In this document: piece by piece, positions 55,380 to 64,000 of the stretch | Position numbering within the stretch: position 1 is the first letter of the stretch | Layout of the letters: every line of letters begins with the position of its first letter | From: Vombatus ursinus | Lineage: Eukaryota > Chordata > Mammalia > Diprotodontia > Vombatidae | Direction of reading: 5' to 3' | Assembly (NCBI RefSeq): GCF_900497805.2 | Contig: NW_020954569.1 | Location: forward strand, 28,043,227-28,107,226 | DNA length: 64,000 nucleotides | Notes under the pieces: model-generated | Seen by the model: only the letters and a program-made list of their open reading frames with translations | Databases searched by the model: none | Told to the model about the DNA's origin: nothing | Translations under genes and position numbers: made by a program

Positions 55380-57430
55380 CACGATTCAAAGCATAAGACT
55401 TTTAAACTGCCTCTGAATGGCAGTTCAATAATTGGTATTCATTGTGCTCCTAATAATCCTCCTCAAAAGAAATTGAGGCAATTAGTAGATGGAGCAAATA
55501 GGCTGCAAGATATATTCAATGATCTGCACACAAAGAAGCACAAAAGATATCCAACCAGAAGATATATCATCAGAAATGGAGGCGAGTTGGGCATAGACTA
55601 AGAAGCATAACAGATGGAAAGTCTAAATCCTTCACTGGTATGCATATAATGTTGTTAAATGAGTTAGAAGAAAACTTACAACACAGTGGATGCCTCTTCC
55701 CTTTCTTCCCCATGGGACATTCGATCAGGTTACTTTGCAGTGATGGTGATTAACTCAAAGACCATAATGAAGCTAACTGCAGTTCATTGCCAAGTTCTGT
55801 TGCAAAAGATGATGAAGAAAGATTCTATGAAGAACTTGACAACATCTTCTAGCACAAGTCAATACATGTTTTCATACTTGGTATGATTTCATTTTAAAGG
55901 TGAGTATAAAGAAAAATGGCAAAAATATTACAAAATATGTTTAGAAATAAAAAATGAAAGGTCAAATATTTGTAGTTCACTCATAAGTCTCTTGAATTTT
56001 TAAAGTAAATGTTTGTTTTTTTTTTGCAAGAAGTGGGAAGTGTTAAATACGGTGAAAATCTGATAATAACCAGGAAAAAGAAAGAACTTTGATAAGGGAA
56101 AAACAAACAAACTATTACTGATATTGTAATCATTCAAAGTTAGTCATCCATGTGCAGTCAATATAATTCCCTTGTTGGAGCAAAGGTCAAAATCAATATC
56201 AAATTACATGAATTGATAAAGATGAGAGGAAGAAGCTACATAATTATATTTGCCAAAAGGTAGCCTATTTAAACAAAGTGATGACTGAAAATGAGCAAAG
56301 ATCAGAATCAGTTAGGTGTTAGAAGAAAGAATAATAATGAGAAAAAGATGTCATATAATTGGAACAACTGAATCCTTAAATATTTTAATAAGCAATAATG
56401 AAAAATGTATGATGAGGGGGGCAGCTCGGTGACACAATAGATAGAGCACTCACCCTTGAGTCAAGAGGATATGAGTTCAAGCCTGGCCTCAGTCACTTAC
56501 TAGCTATATTGCTCTGGGCAAGTAACTTCACCCCAATTGCCTCAAAAAAAGTGTGATGGATAGTAGAAATGACAAATTTACTGATTATAATTTTATAGAG
56601 ATATTTGAACAGTAAGAATCAACTGCTATAACAAGGAGCTAAAAAGAACTCTACAAGCATATTAGTAAGCAAATGACTTATTTTTCAAGTGCAAAGAGAT
56701 ATCAACCAAAGATAATTCCAGTTTAGAAGAGATACTTGATTATAAAATCTTTTGAAGAAGGATGAAGGATGATTATGAGCATTATCATTTCATAAATTAG
56801 AGAAAAGCAATGGAAGATAAAACCAGTTAGAAGAAAGCTTAGCAAGAGATCCAACTAAGCAAATTCATCCCAATAGTATTTAAAGATGAAATGGAAGATA
56901 ACCAAAAAAGAAAAAGAAAAAGAAAGAAAAAATAGAAAATATCTGAAAGATTTTTTTTTAAACCAAAAACCTATTTAGGATAGCAGACCTACCTGACTTG
57001 AACTCTATCATCACAGTCCCAGAGGTATTTGTGAAGGAGTCAGACAATATCCTAAAGAGAATGAAAGTGGGAAAAGCATCGAGATTAGACCAAGTGTTAA
57101 TAGATATGATTCATGCTAGAAGCAACACAATTGTGAGGACATTGAGGGAGTTTCACAGTCATTGAAAGAGGAGAAGACACCAAAATTATGTAAGTAAAAT
57201 CAGACTTTGTTAATGCCCCCTAAAAGATGACCAAGAAAATATTAACTTCCAATCTATATTTACTTTCTCATTTACGTAGAAACTTTATGAGAGTCATCTA
57301 CATATGCACTGATGTTATTCCTCAATGAAATATCAAGAAGATTTTTATAAGTGGTATTTTCTACAATGGATCACATCTTTATGACCTCTCACATGACTGA
57401 GGGATATTGAGGGTACAACATTGTACTTAT
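55380..57430 (+). mobile_element. RTE-type LINE, endonuclease and start of reverse transcriptase
   Basis: Degenerate coding order is visible across frames. GATGATGAAGAAAGATTCTATGAAGAACTTGAC (about 55808-55840) reads DDEERFYEELD, the spacer before the endonuclease 'GDFNAK' block. TGTTGGAGCAAAGGTCAAAA (56174) lies in the segment after 'GSDHRL'. VPEVFVKESDNILKRMKVGK (57018-57077), followed by ASRLDQVLIDMI, matches the RT entry block 'MKNGKAPGxDGI'. Many frame breaks. Confidence 0.7.
56417..56550 (+). mobile_element. tRNA-type SINE inserted in RTE LINE
   Basis: GGGCAGCTCGGTGACACAAT head, GAGTTCAAGCCTGGCCTCAG, ACTAGCTATATTGCTCTGGG, CCCCAATTGCCTCAAAAAAA. A target duplication (GTATGATG / GTGTGATG) is only approximate. 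Confidence 0.88.
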
Positions 57431-57434
57431 TGTT

Positions 57435-58185
57435 TGCTGTTATAAAAAGGGCAAGAAAAAATGTTGCCTTGTTTTGTTAATGGTGGTGCTACTGATGTAG
57501 TCACTTACCCTGCCTGGAGGACTCCGGCCCTGTCTTGACCATAGGAGGAAGGGCTTCGCTGTTGCTGAGACACAGTTCAGATACTGACCCTGATAAGGAA
57601 AAGAAGTCCTACTCCCTAAAGTGTAGCAGCCTGAGACACTAGTCACAGACTTGGTCAGCCCTTGGTCTAGGAGGAAAAGGAGTTCCCTGCTGCTGAGGAT
57701 GAAGTTGAGGGACCCAGCCCTTGTGTTGGGGTCCTGAATCACAGAATCATGCTCATCAGAATATTAGTTCAGCTGCCTAGTATCCTAGTCCCAGCCTTAA
57801 TTGGCATTGGATTGGGGAGGCCTTCCCTTTGACATTTCAAGCATCTGGACTGAATCAAAGCACCCAGCTCATCTGGAGGTGGAAGTGCTATTTGAGTGAT
57901 CCCCATTTGGAACAACAGTTGATGAGCTAGGGGGAGGAGGTGCAGAGGTCCATCTCACTGACGCATGTGGTTCAATGGTCCAATTCTTGCTTGCTCCAGG
58001 GTAGACAGGAGCAAGACTACCTGTCCTTTGCCCATGAAAATACTACTGTCAGGGCATTTACTCATAGCTCTGGTTAGTGGCTCATGGACTAAAGGGAGGT
58101 ACCCAAGGCCCAGGCTTGATTTTTTGTCCATTCACTTGGTTTGCTTACATTCTGCCAATTAGGGGTGACCCCAGGAGTCATTGCA
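57435..58185. other. Unclassified 750-base segment within RTE LINE, GC-richer
   Basis: Visibly richer in G and C than both flanks (for example CTGGAGGACTCCGGCCCTG at 57514). On either side the sequence reads as RTE. The 100-codon minus frame (57440-57742) has no motif I know. It could be an LTR, an L1 5' region or a foreign insertion; I cannot tell. Confidence 0.55.
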
Positions 58186-58385
58186 GAAGAGTTTATTAAT
58201 GGTGCATTGACACTTAACAGCAGAGATAGTTCATGAGTGGGCAGCAGTGGTTTCACAGGCATTATATTTTGAAAATTATAGAGTTACATCAAAGAGATAA
58301 CCAATTACTCAAAGGAGTTTGACCTATCCATCCACATAGGAAAGCTGAAGAGGATGAAGAATCTCTATTACCTAGATTTATTTTA
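58186..58385 (+). mobile_element. RTE-type LINE, later reverse transcriptase segment
   Basis: The frame reads FDLSIHIGKLKRMKNLYYLD around 58319-58378, matching the RTE block 'LSIHIGKTKWMKN' after the catalytic Asp motif. It continues the element at 55380-57430. Confidence 0.65.
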
Positions 58386-58704
58386 CTTTTTAAAAAATTT
58401 CATTGGTGCCTTTTATATTTACTTTATAATCATTTCTAAATTACCTCCTCTCTATGAGAACTATATTATAATAAAATGAAAAAAAAAATGAAACAAAACT
58501 AACAATACAGTAACTTCATCTGAAAATGTATGTAATATTCTACCTCTGTAGCACCTCACACCTTTCTATTTTTTTGAAGTGTTTTTTTAATTAACAGAAA
58601 TAAATTTTCTCACTTTCCCAACAAAACCCACTAAAAAAAGGGAAAAAAAAGATAAATTCCTTGTAACAAATATGCATAGTCAAACAAAACTAATTTCTTC
58701 AACC

Positions 58705-58790
58705 ACTGTGTGTATACACACACACACACATGCATACTGTATATGTATATAAATATATAAGCATAAATATACATAGATGATCTCATTCTA
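58705..58790. repeat. CA and TATA microsatellite
   Basis: (CA) run after TATACACACAC, then TATATGTATATAAATATATAAG. Confidence 0.85.
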
Positions 58791-59194
58791 TACCCTAAAT
58801 TTATCACCTCTTTTCAATACAGTAGGTGGATAGTGTGTTTTGTCATTGGAATAGAAAGTGGTCATTTTATCAATTATAGTTCTTATAGTTTTCAACATTG
58901 TATTTATAGTGTTGTTATTGTATAGATTGTTCCAGTTCTGCCAACTTCATTCTTTATCATTTTATGTCTTCAAAATGGTTTACATAATATTATTACATAC
59001 ATTGTTCTGATTCTTCTTGCTTCATGCTGTATCAGTTCATATATATTTTACAGGTCCCTTTGAAATAATTTCCCCATTTTTCAGAGCACAATATTATAAC
59101 CATTTATATACCACTATTTAGCCATTCCTCATTTGCTGGGTATCCCTTTAGTTTCCAGTTTTTTATCAACACAAATAGAGTTGCTATAAATATG

Positions 59195-59335
59195 TGTGCA
59201 TGTATGTATATATGTGTGTATATGTGTATATACACATGTATATATATAAATGTATACACATATATACAAATGTGTGCATATACATATATATATATATATA
59301 CATAAATATACACATACACACATATGTATATATTC
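59195..59335. repeat. TATG/TACA microsatellite within L1
   Basis: Interrupted TATATG runs generating three overlapping tyrosine/isoleucine-rich minus-strand frames that are not genes. Confidence 0.9.
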
Positions 59336-59865
59336 TGTCCTTATTTCTTTGATCTCTTTTTGGGTATAGGCCTAGCATGGTAGATCTGGGTTAAAGGTTA
59401 TGTAGTGTTCAGCAACACTTTGTGTATATTTCAAAATTGCTTTCTATAATGACCATACCCATTCACAGGTTCACCAACTGTGCATCAAAGTGTTTGCTTT
59501 CATACAGCATCTCCAACATTTATCATTTTACTTTTTGTTGGTGATATTTTTCAACATGATGGTATGGGGGGGGAATCTCAGAATCATTTTTAATTTGCAT
59601 TTTTTAAAATTAGTAGTGATTTGGAGAATTTTTTTTTTTCATATGGCTACAGACAGTTTGGGTTTCTTCCTCTGAGAACTACCTGTTCATACCTATTTAT
59701 CAGTTGGGGAATGGCTCTTATTCTTATGAATTTATAAATATAATTCTTATAAAATTATAAATAATTTTATTATGTTTCTTAGAAATGAGACCTTTATTGG
59801 AGGAGCTTGTTATAAAATTTTTTCCCCCAGTTAATTGTTTTCCTTTTAATCTTCTAATCCAATCC

Positions 59866-60345
59866 AATCCAATAAACATTTATCAAGCACTTGCCAAATC
59901 CCAGACACCATGCTAAACTGTGGGAATACAATTAATAAGGAGAAAAGACAGTCTCTGACTCCAAAGAGCTTACAATATAATAGGGAGGAGGAAACAATAC
60001 ACAAAAGGAGGCAGGAAAAGGCAGGGGGGTACAAGCAGGGGGACTTTGGGGCATCTTGTTCCATGGAGTTGAAACTAAGCAGAGCAGCAAACACAAAATG
60101 GAATGAGCCCCAAAGCCCAGTTGCTGCCCTGTACAAAGGAAAAGTTTGGTACACCACTCCACTTAGCCTTTCAGTAGGAGAGAGGAGGCTGAGGGATGTG
60201 GTAATAGGCAAGGCTTGAGTTATCAGCATGGTGATGAGATTAGCAGTGATGAATTTAGCCTGGGGAAGAGCATCCTGTTTGGTGGAGTTGAAATCTAGCA
60301 GAGCAACAGATGCAGAATGCAGTGGGTAATCTTTACTTAATGGGC
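59866..60345 (-). mobile_element. L2 LINE, antisense, inside L1
   Basis: ATAAACATTTATCAAGCACTT, CCAGACACCATGCTAAACTG, GACAGTCTCTGACTCCAAAG, AGCTTACAATATAATAGGGAG lead in from the 3' end. The later part, with GGGGCATCTTGTTCCATGGA-like repeats at 60050 and 60265, is less typical. The 127-codon minus frame at 59846-60229 lies here; no motif supports it. The inside-L1 position of an old family is discussed as a finding. Confidence 0.65.
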
Positions 60346-60560
60346 TTATTTATTTCAAAACTTTTTAATTTTATGTAATAAAATTATCAATTTGTGATTC
60401 TCTCCATTCCTCAGGGATTTTTCTTCTTTTTTTCCCCCTTTCTTCTTTTTTCTTCTCAAACTTTTCTTCTATTCACAGATGTAATTTTTCCATGTTTCCC
60501 TAATTTGTTTATGATGTGACCTTTTATATATAGGGCATATATCCATTTGGAGATTATCGT

Positions 60561-60718
60561 CTTCTTGTTCCTCTTTCATTTTCAAAGAGGACCAATAACA
60601 TAATCGGGAGATGTCTTGACTTCTGTGTAAATTGGATTTAAGTGAGGCAGAGCTGCACAGTTATCAGCCACACTCTCTCTTTCAGAGTCTTCCTACTGGC
60701 AAAAGTCTTGCTATTTGA
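60561..60718 (-). mobile_element. SINE with RTE-type 3' tail, truncated
   Basis: CTCTTTCATTTTCAAAGAGG, ACCAATAACATAATCGGGAG, AATTGGATTTAAGTGAGGCAG, CAGAGTCTTCCTACTGGC. Confidence 0.85.
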
Positions 60719-60734
60719 CAATGGCAATGGCAAC

Positions 60735-60772
60735 ACACACAGACACACACACATTTTATATATATATATAAT
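60735..60772. repeat. (CA)n then (TA)n microsatellite
   Basis: ACACACACAGACACACACAC followed by TATATATATA. Confidence 0.9.
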
Positions 60773-60819
60773 TGTCAATGGTGTCATTAAGTTTAATTTA
60801 GTTTATTTGCCCCTTTCCA

Positions 60820-61140
60820 GTAAAATCAGAAGTGAAACAAAGATGTCTTTGTTACCACTTCTATATGACATGGTACTAGAAATAACTATAGCAGTAAGAC
60901 TAGATAAAGAAACTGAAGGAAGCATAGGTAAAGAAGAAACAAAATTATTAGTCTTTGCAGATGATGTGAGGGCATATTTAAATAGTCCTAAAGACTCAAA
61001 TAAAATTTCATTGAAATAATTAATAACTTCAGCAAAATATAAAATAAACCTACACAAATCATTTTTATTTCTATATACCAATAAAATCCAGCAGGAACAG
61101 ATAGACAGTCTAACTGTCTAAAAAAAATTCTCAGTAAATA
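60820..61140 (+). mobile_element. L1 LINE, reverse transcriptase catalytic segment
   Basis: Frame 60642-61019 reads TKLLVFADDVRAYLNSPKDS; FADD is the L1 catalytic motif, with both Asp residues present (about 60956-60967). Upstream SLLPLLYDMVLEITIAVRLD matches the 'LSPLLFNIVLE' block. It is about 100 codons of open RT, a fragment, in the opposite orientation to the L1 at 58370-60560. Confidence 0.85.
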
Positions 61141-61177
61141 TTAGCAGGTAAAATGGGTGAGGCTTGGGCCAATTTTT

Positions 61178-61202
61178 GTTGTTGTTGTTGTTGTTGTTGT
61201 TA
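61178..61202. repeat. (TTG)n microsatellite
   Basis: About eight TTG units. Confidence 0.95.
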
Positions 61203-61204
61203 AT

Positions 61205-62945
61205 GGTTGTCTTTTTCAGTGAAGAAATTTTCTTGCCCCAGTCAGCTTGATTCAATGATCTTAGGATGTTTACTTCTCAAATTCACAAGGTTATTCCTTT
61301 GTCCGTAAACGTCCATTTCAAGGTGGATGCTCAGAAAAGAAAATATAAAGCATAAAAGTCAGCCATTGCCTAATTGCATCTATGCTACATGTAGGATTAT
61401 AGGCAAAATGAGGGGGCAAAGTGCAGAGCATTCTCATGCTTTTCTTCCTGGAGAATCTAGCAACAAAGTACACTACTTGCCAGGCAGGAGAGTTGAATCA
61501 AGGAGATCAAATTGGAAACTGTTTCTTCATTTAGTTAATGAAGCAACTCATAAAACCTAGTGCGATCCTAGAACAAAGGAGAGCCAAAGGACTTCTCAAG
61601 GTTTTCTACATCAGACTAAACCACCAAGTCCTTTCTTAATGTATCATCACATTGCTGGAAGCAGTCACTAAAGCTCCCACATGGTTGACAGGAACACAAA
61701 AGGTAACTGTGAGAATGAGAAGACCCTAATTATATTCAGATAATTTAAATTTTTAAAGATAATTTAAATTTTAAAAAATGAATCTTGATAAGTAAGAGAC
61801 CAAAAGAGTTCAGAAACTGCCAATGACAGAGTACATAATCTACTCACTCCATGGAAAGACAGACATATCTGCCAAGGACAACCCTTCCTGGTAATAAAAA
61901 TTGATTTATAAAATATATAAAATATAATATAAAATTATAAGCAGTAGCATTCTATAGAAAAACAACAAGAAGATGGGGGGGAGGGCAAACCGGTATTAAA
62001 AAAACATAATGTCACAAGCAATTAGAGAGGATCATCCTGAGAGCATGATAAAACTGGAAGAAAGCAAACTGCCATGCAATGGAACAAATTATCCAGTGCT
62101 ACTATAGTTGTCTTTTGACATTATTTATGGACAAAGAACTACAGCATTTGGACAATCTCGCATTATTTCCTGATATTTAAGGTGAGAAATTGTAATTAGC
62201 ATTTCAGAAGACAGAGTCAGGAAAGAGCCCGGATTTGACCAAATATATGATAAAGAAATCTGCAGGGAAACAACACTATTTAATGGCTCTCTCAGGGAGA
62301 GATTTTGATGATATCTAAAAGAGGGGAATAAAAAAGGTGAAAGAATGGTAAACAGCACTGATTATATCACTGCAAAAGAGGTGTGTGTGTATGTGTGTAT
62401 ATATATACATGCATGTGTGTTTGTGTATATACACACGTATCTAAGATTCTCTATGTTTTTAAATAGATAGGTAACTAAGGTCTGTTATAGAAAGCAGTAT
62501 GAGAAGCCTGACTTTTCCTTCTCTTGTTTTCATCTAGGATACTCTAAATGGATATGTGAACCACTCATAAGGATTTTACAGAGATGAGAAAGTGAATATA
62601 TGATTGAAGTATTGGAGATATTTTCTGTTTATTCATATTCATTCTCTGTCTCTGTCTTAGTCTCTGTCTCTCTGTTGCACACACGTGCACACAAATATAA
62701 TAGTTTGGATTTAGTTAATTTTCGAAGCACAGCTTGACATTAAAAAAAAATGACTTGGTACAGCAAAACACAGCCTTAAAGGCAGTCTTTGAACAAAGCA
62801 ACTCCTATGTATAAGATAAGATTGTGAGAAATTTCTGGATGTATGCAAGCACAAATGTATCTGTGTTAAGTTGGCTTCTGAATCTTAATTTCAGGATGCA
62901 TGCAACAGCATACTTGTCAAAATGTTCAATAATTTAATGGAGGGT
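61205..62945. other. No gene or repeat recognised; microsatellites
   Basis: A two-unit tandem of GATAATTTAAATTTT lies at about 61738-61773. A TG/TA run lies at 62380-62445, and TCTG-rich sequence at 62641-62675. The 77-codon frame at 61327-61560 lacks motifs. Confidence 0.4.
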
Positions 62946-62954
62946 GTACTAAAC

Positions 62955-63154
62955 CAGTGGTACCAAAAATAAGACCACTAATCCATAAATAAGGGTCCCT
63001 GTGCAGCATCTTGATTTAGTTTTAAATGTAATGTTATATGCATTTTATTAAATTTTTATTGATTTTTTAAAATGTTTCTCAATTTACATTTCAATCTGGA
63101 ACTGAATTTTAGAGCATTATGGGCTATACGAAGGACTTGTGTTTGACACCTCTG
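62955..63154 (+). mobile_element. hAT-like nonautonomous DNA transposon, copy 3
   Basis: CAGTGGTACCAAAAATAAG at the left and GTGTTTGACACCTCTG at the right. The interior shares TTTTATTAAATTTTTATTG and CAATTTACATTTCAATCTGG with the copies at 10.7-11.1 kb. The flanking 8 bases (TACTAAAC, TCTTAAAT) match at five positions. Confidence 0.78.
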
Positions 63155-63159
63155 TCTTA

Positions 63160-64000
63160 AATAGAGTTTAAATAGAAGAAGGCTTTAAGGTTTTCCTGGT
63201 GGACCTACTGATAGAATAACCGTGTGCATTGCAAAGTACCACTGAATATGTCTACTGAAATCTATTATCACCAAAATGAGATTTGATCTAGCAATCTACA
63301 TAATAAAAATACAATGGATAAATGATGTGTATTGCTCATGTTATTACATTAAGTTGGAAGGACAACCCATTGATTTAATGAATCAGTGCCTATATCTTGC
63401 ATAGACTCTACATATGGAAAATGAGTTTGGCTCAGAATTTAATCAAAAGAAGATATTGGCCTAGATGACATTTGTGAAAGTATCTAGCATTTTCAAGATC
63501 CCTGGTTAAAAAAAAAATTTGTGTATATATATTGTGTATATGCATATATACACATATAAATAAGGCATAAACATAGATGCACATAAATATATGCAATATC
63601 CACATGGATAGAAAACAATTTCAGATAATCCAAAAATCAATGGGACAATGAATTAGGCCATAGTGGATATAACTAAATATATTTACTATCAGTGTTAAAT
63701 TGGCTGTGAGAAGTGGAGAGATATTATCAAGGGCCCATATAAGAGAAAAAGGAGGTGGGGTAATTATGTATGTAGTCAGAAAGAGAAAGCTTAAGTTCTC
63801 TACTGGTATCATTGAAATGTTAAAATCAGAAGTTTTCTAGTGCATAGGATTTATTTTATTGTGGATTTGTAGAAAGGCATGGATAACAATTACAAATAAT
63901 GCATAGGTGTGAGTGTGTTGTGATCTGCACAGGTAAAAGTAGTTGCCACATCAATGAGATTGTAGGTGTATTGAAACATTGAAGTTATCCTGTCATGTTT
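63160..64000. other. No gene or repeat recognised
   Basis: AT-rich, with a TATA/CATATA run at about 63520-63600. The 63-codon minus frame at 63621-63812 has no motif. Confidence 0.4.

Larger units (their letters stand above)
58370..60560 (-). mobile_element. L1 LINE, ORF2 C-terminal part and 3' region, antisense
   Basis: Plus strand order: TTTTCTCACTTTCCCAACAA (58603), AACAAATATGCATAGTCAAA (58666), TTGTTATTGTATAGATTGTTCC (58912), TCATGCTGTATCAGTTCATA (59021), CAGTTGGGGAATGGCTC (59701), then past an inserted L2 CTTTTTAATTTTATGTAATA (60361) and GGGCATATATCCATTTGGAG (60532). Interrupted by L2 (59866-60345). Confidence 0.85.

Noticed and set aside
59104-59378. Small membrane protein suggested by Tyr/Ile-rich frames
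   Set aside because: Three frames of the same TATG microsatellite inside L1.
59846-60229. 127-codon minus frame and 102-codon plus frame overlapping
   Set aside because: Both fall in the L2-like insertion within L1; opposite overlapping frames with no motif.

Overview
This window looks like nuclear DNA of a marsupial, AT-rich, intergenic or intronic. I find no host gene or exon. Every open reading frame longer than about 60 codons is either a remnant of a transposable element or carries no family or coding signal I can recognise. The assignment to marsupials rests on the repeats, which I recognise from memory of the families and could not search: tRNA-type SINEs opening GGGGCAGCTAGGT, CORE-SINEs of the MAR1/MIR kind ending in a CAACAACAA-like tail, L1 with a marsupial-type 5' end (GAGCCAAGATGGCAGA), RTE LINEs with SINEs sharing their 3' end, and very abundant old L2 and CR1/L3-like LINEs. 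The species cannot be fixed.

Layout. 1-7 kb: 5' end of an antisense L1, a fossil LTR, L2 and CORE-SINE pieces. 7-14 kb: antisense L2 pieces, RTE-tailed SINEs, a MAR1 SINE with clear target duplications, two adjacent hAT-like elements, microsatellites. 14-16.5 kb: a deleted sense L1. 17-21 kb: antisense L2, then a CR1/L3-like LINE carrying a SINE and an inverted copy of the same pair 1.4 kb away. 21-24.3 kb: a sense L1 with a nearly readable ORF1 joined directly to the end of ORF2. 24.3-35.5 kb: pieces of CR1/L3 (including an esterase-like ORF1 segment), L2 endonuclease and reverse transcriptase, a composite SINE and a short degenerate tandem array. 35.7-36.7 kb: 3' part of an RTE-like LINE. 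37-45 kb: L2, SINEs, a palindromic hAT element with a perfect 8-bp target duplication. 45.4-50.7 kb: a long antisense CR1/L3-like LINE broken by many younger insertions. 52.3-55.2 kb: an L1 end holding three separate insertions. 55.4-58.4 kb: a second RTE-type LINE, split by an unclassified segment. 58.4-61.1 kb: an L1 whose two parts lie in opposite orientation. The last 3 kb hold one hAT-like element and otherwise nothing I recognise.

The window shows no host pathway. Its interest is as a layered record of insertions: ancient L2, CR1/L3 and MIR underneath, RTE and its SINEs, MAR1, hAT and L1 above them, and tRNA-type SINEs with intact target duplications on top. I found no undescribed gene system. 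The best candidates for a second look are the LINE/SINE pair sharing a tail, the ORF1-plus-ORF2-end L1, the inverted duplication at 18.7-21.0 kb, and the tandem array at 31.7 kb.
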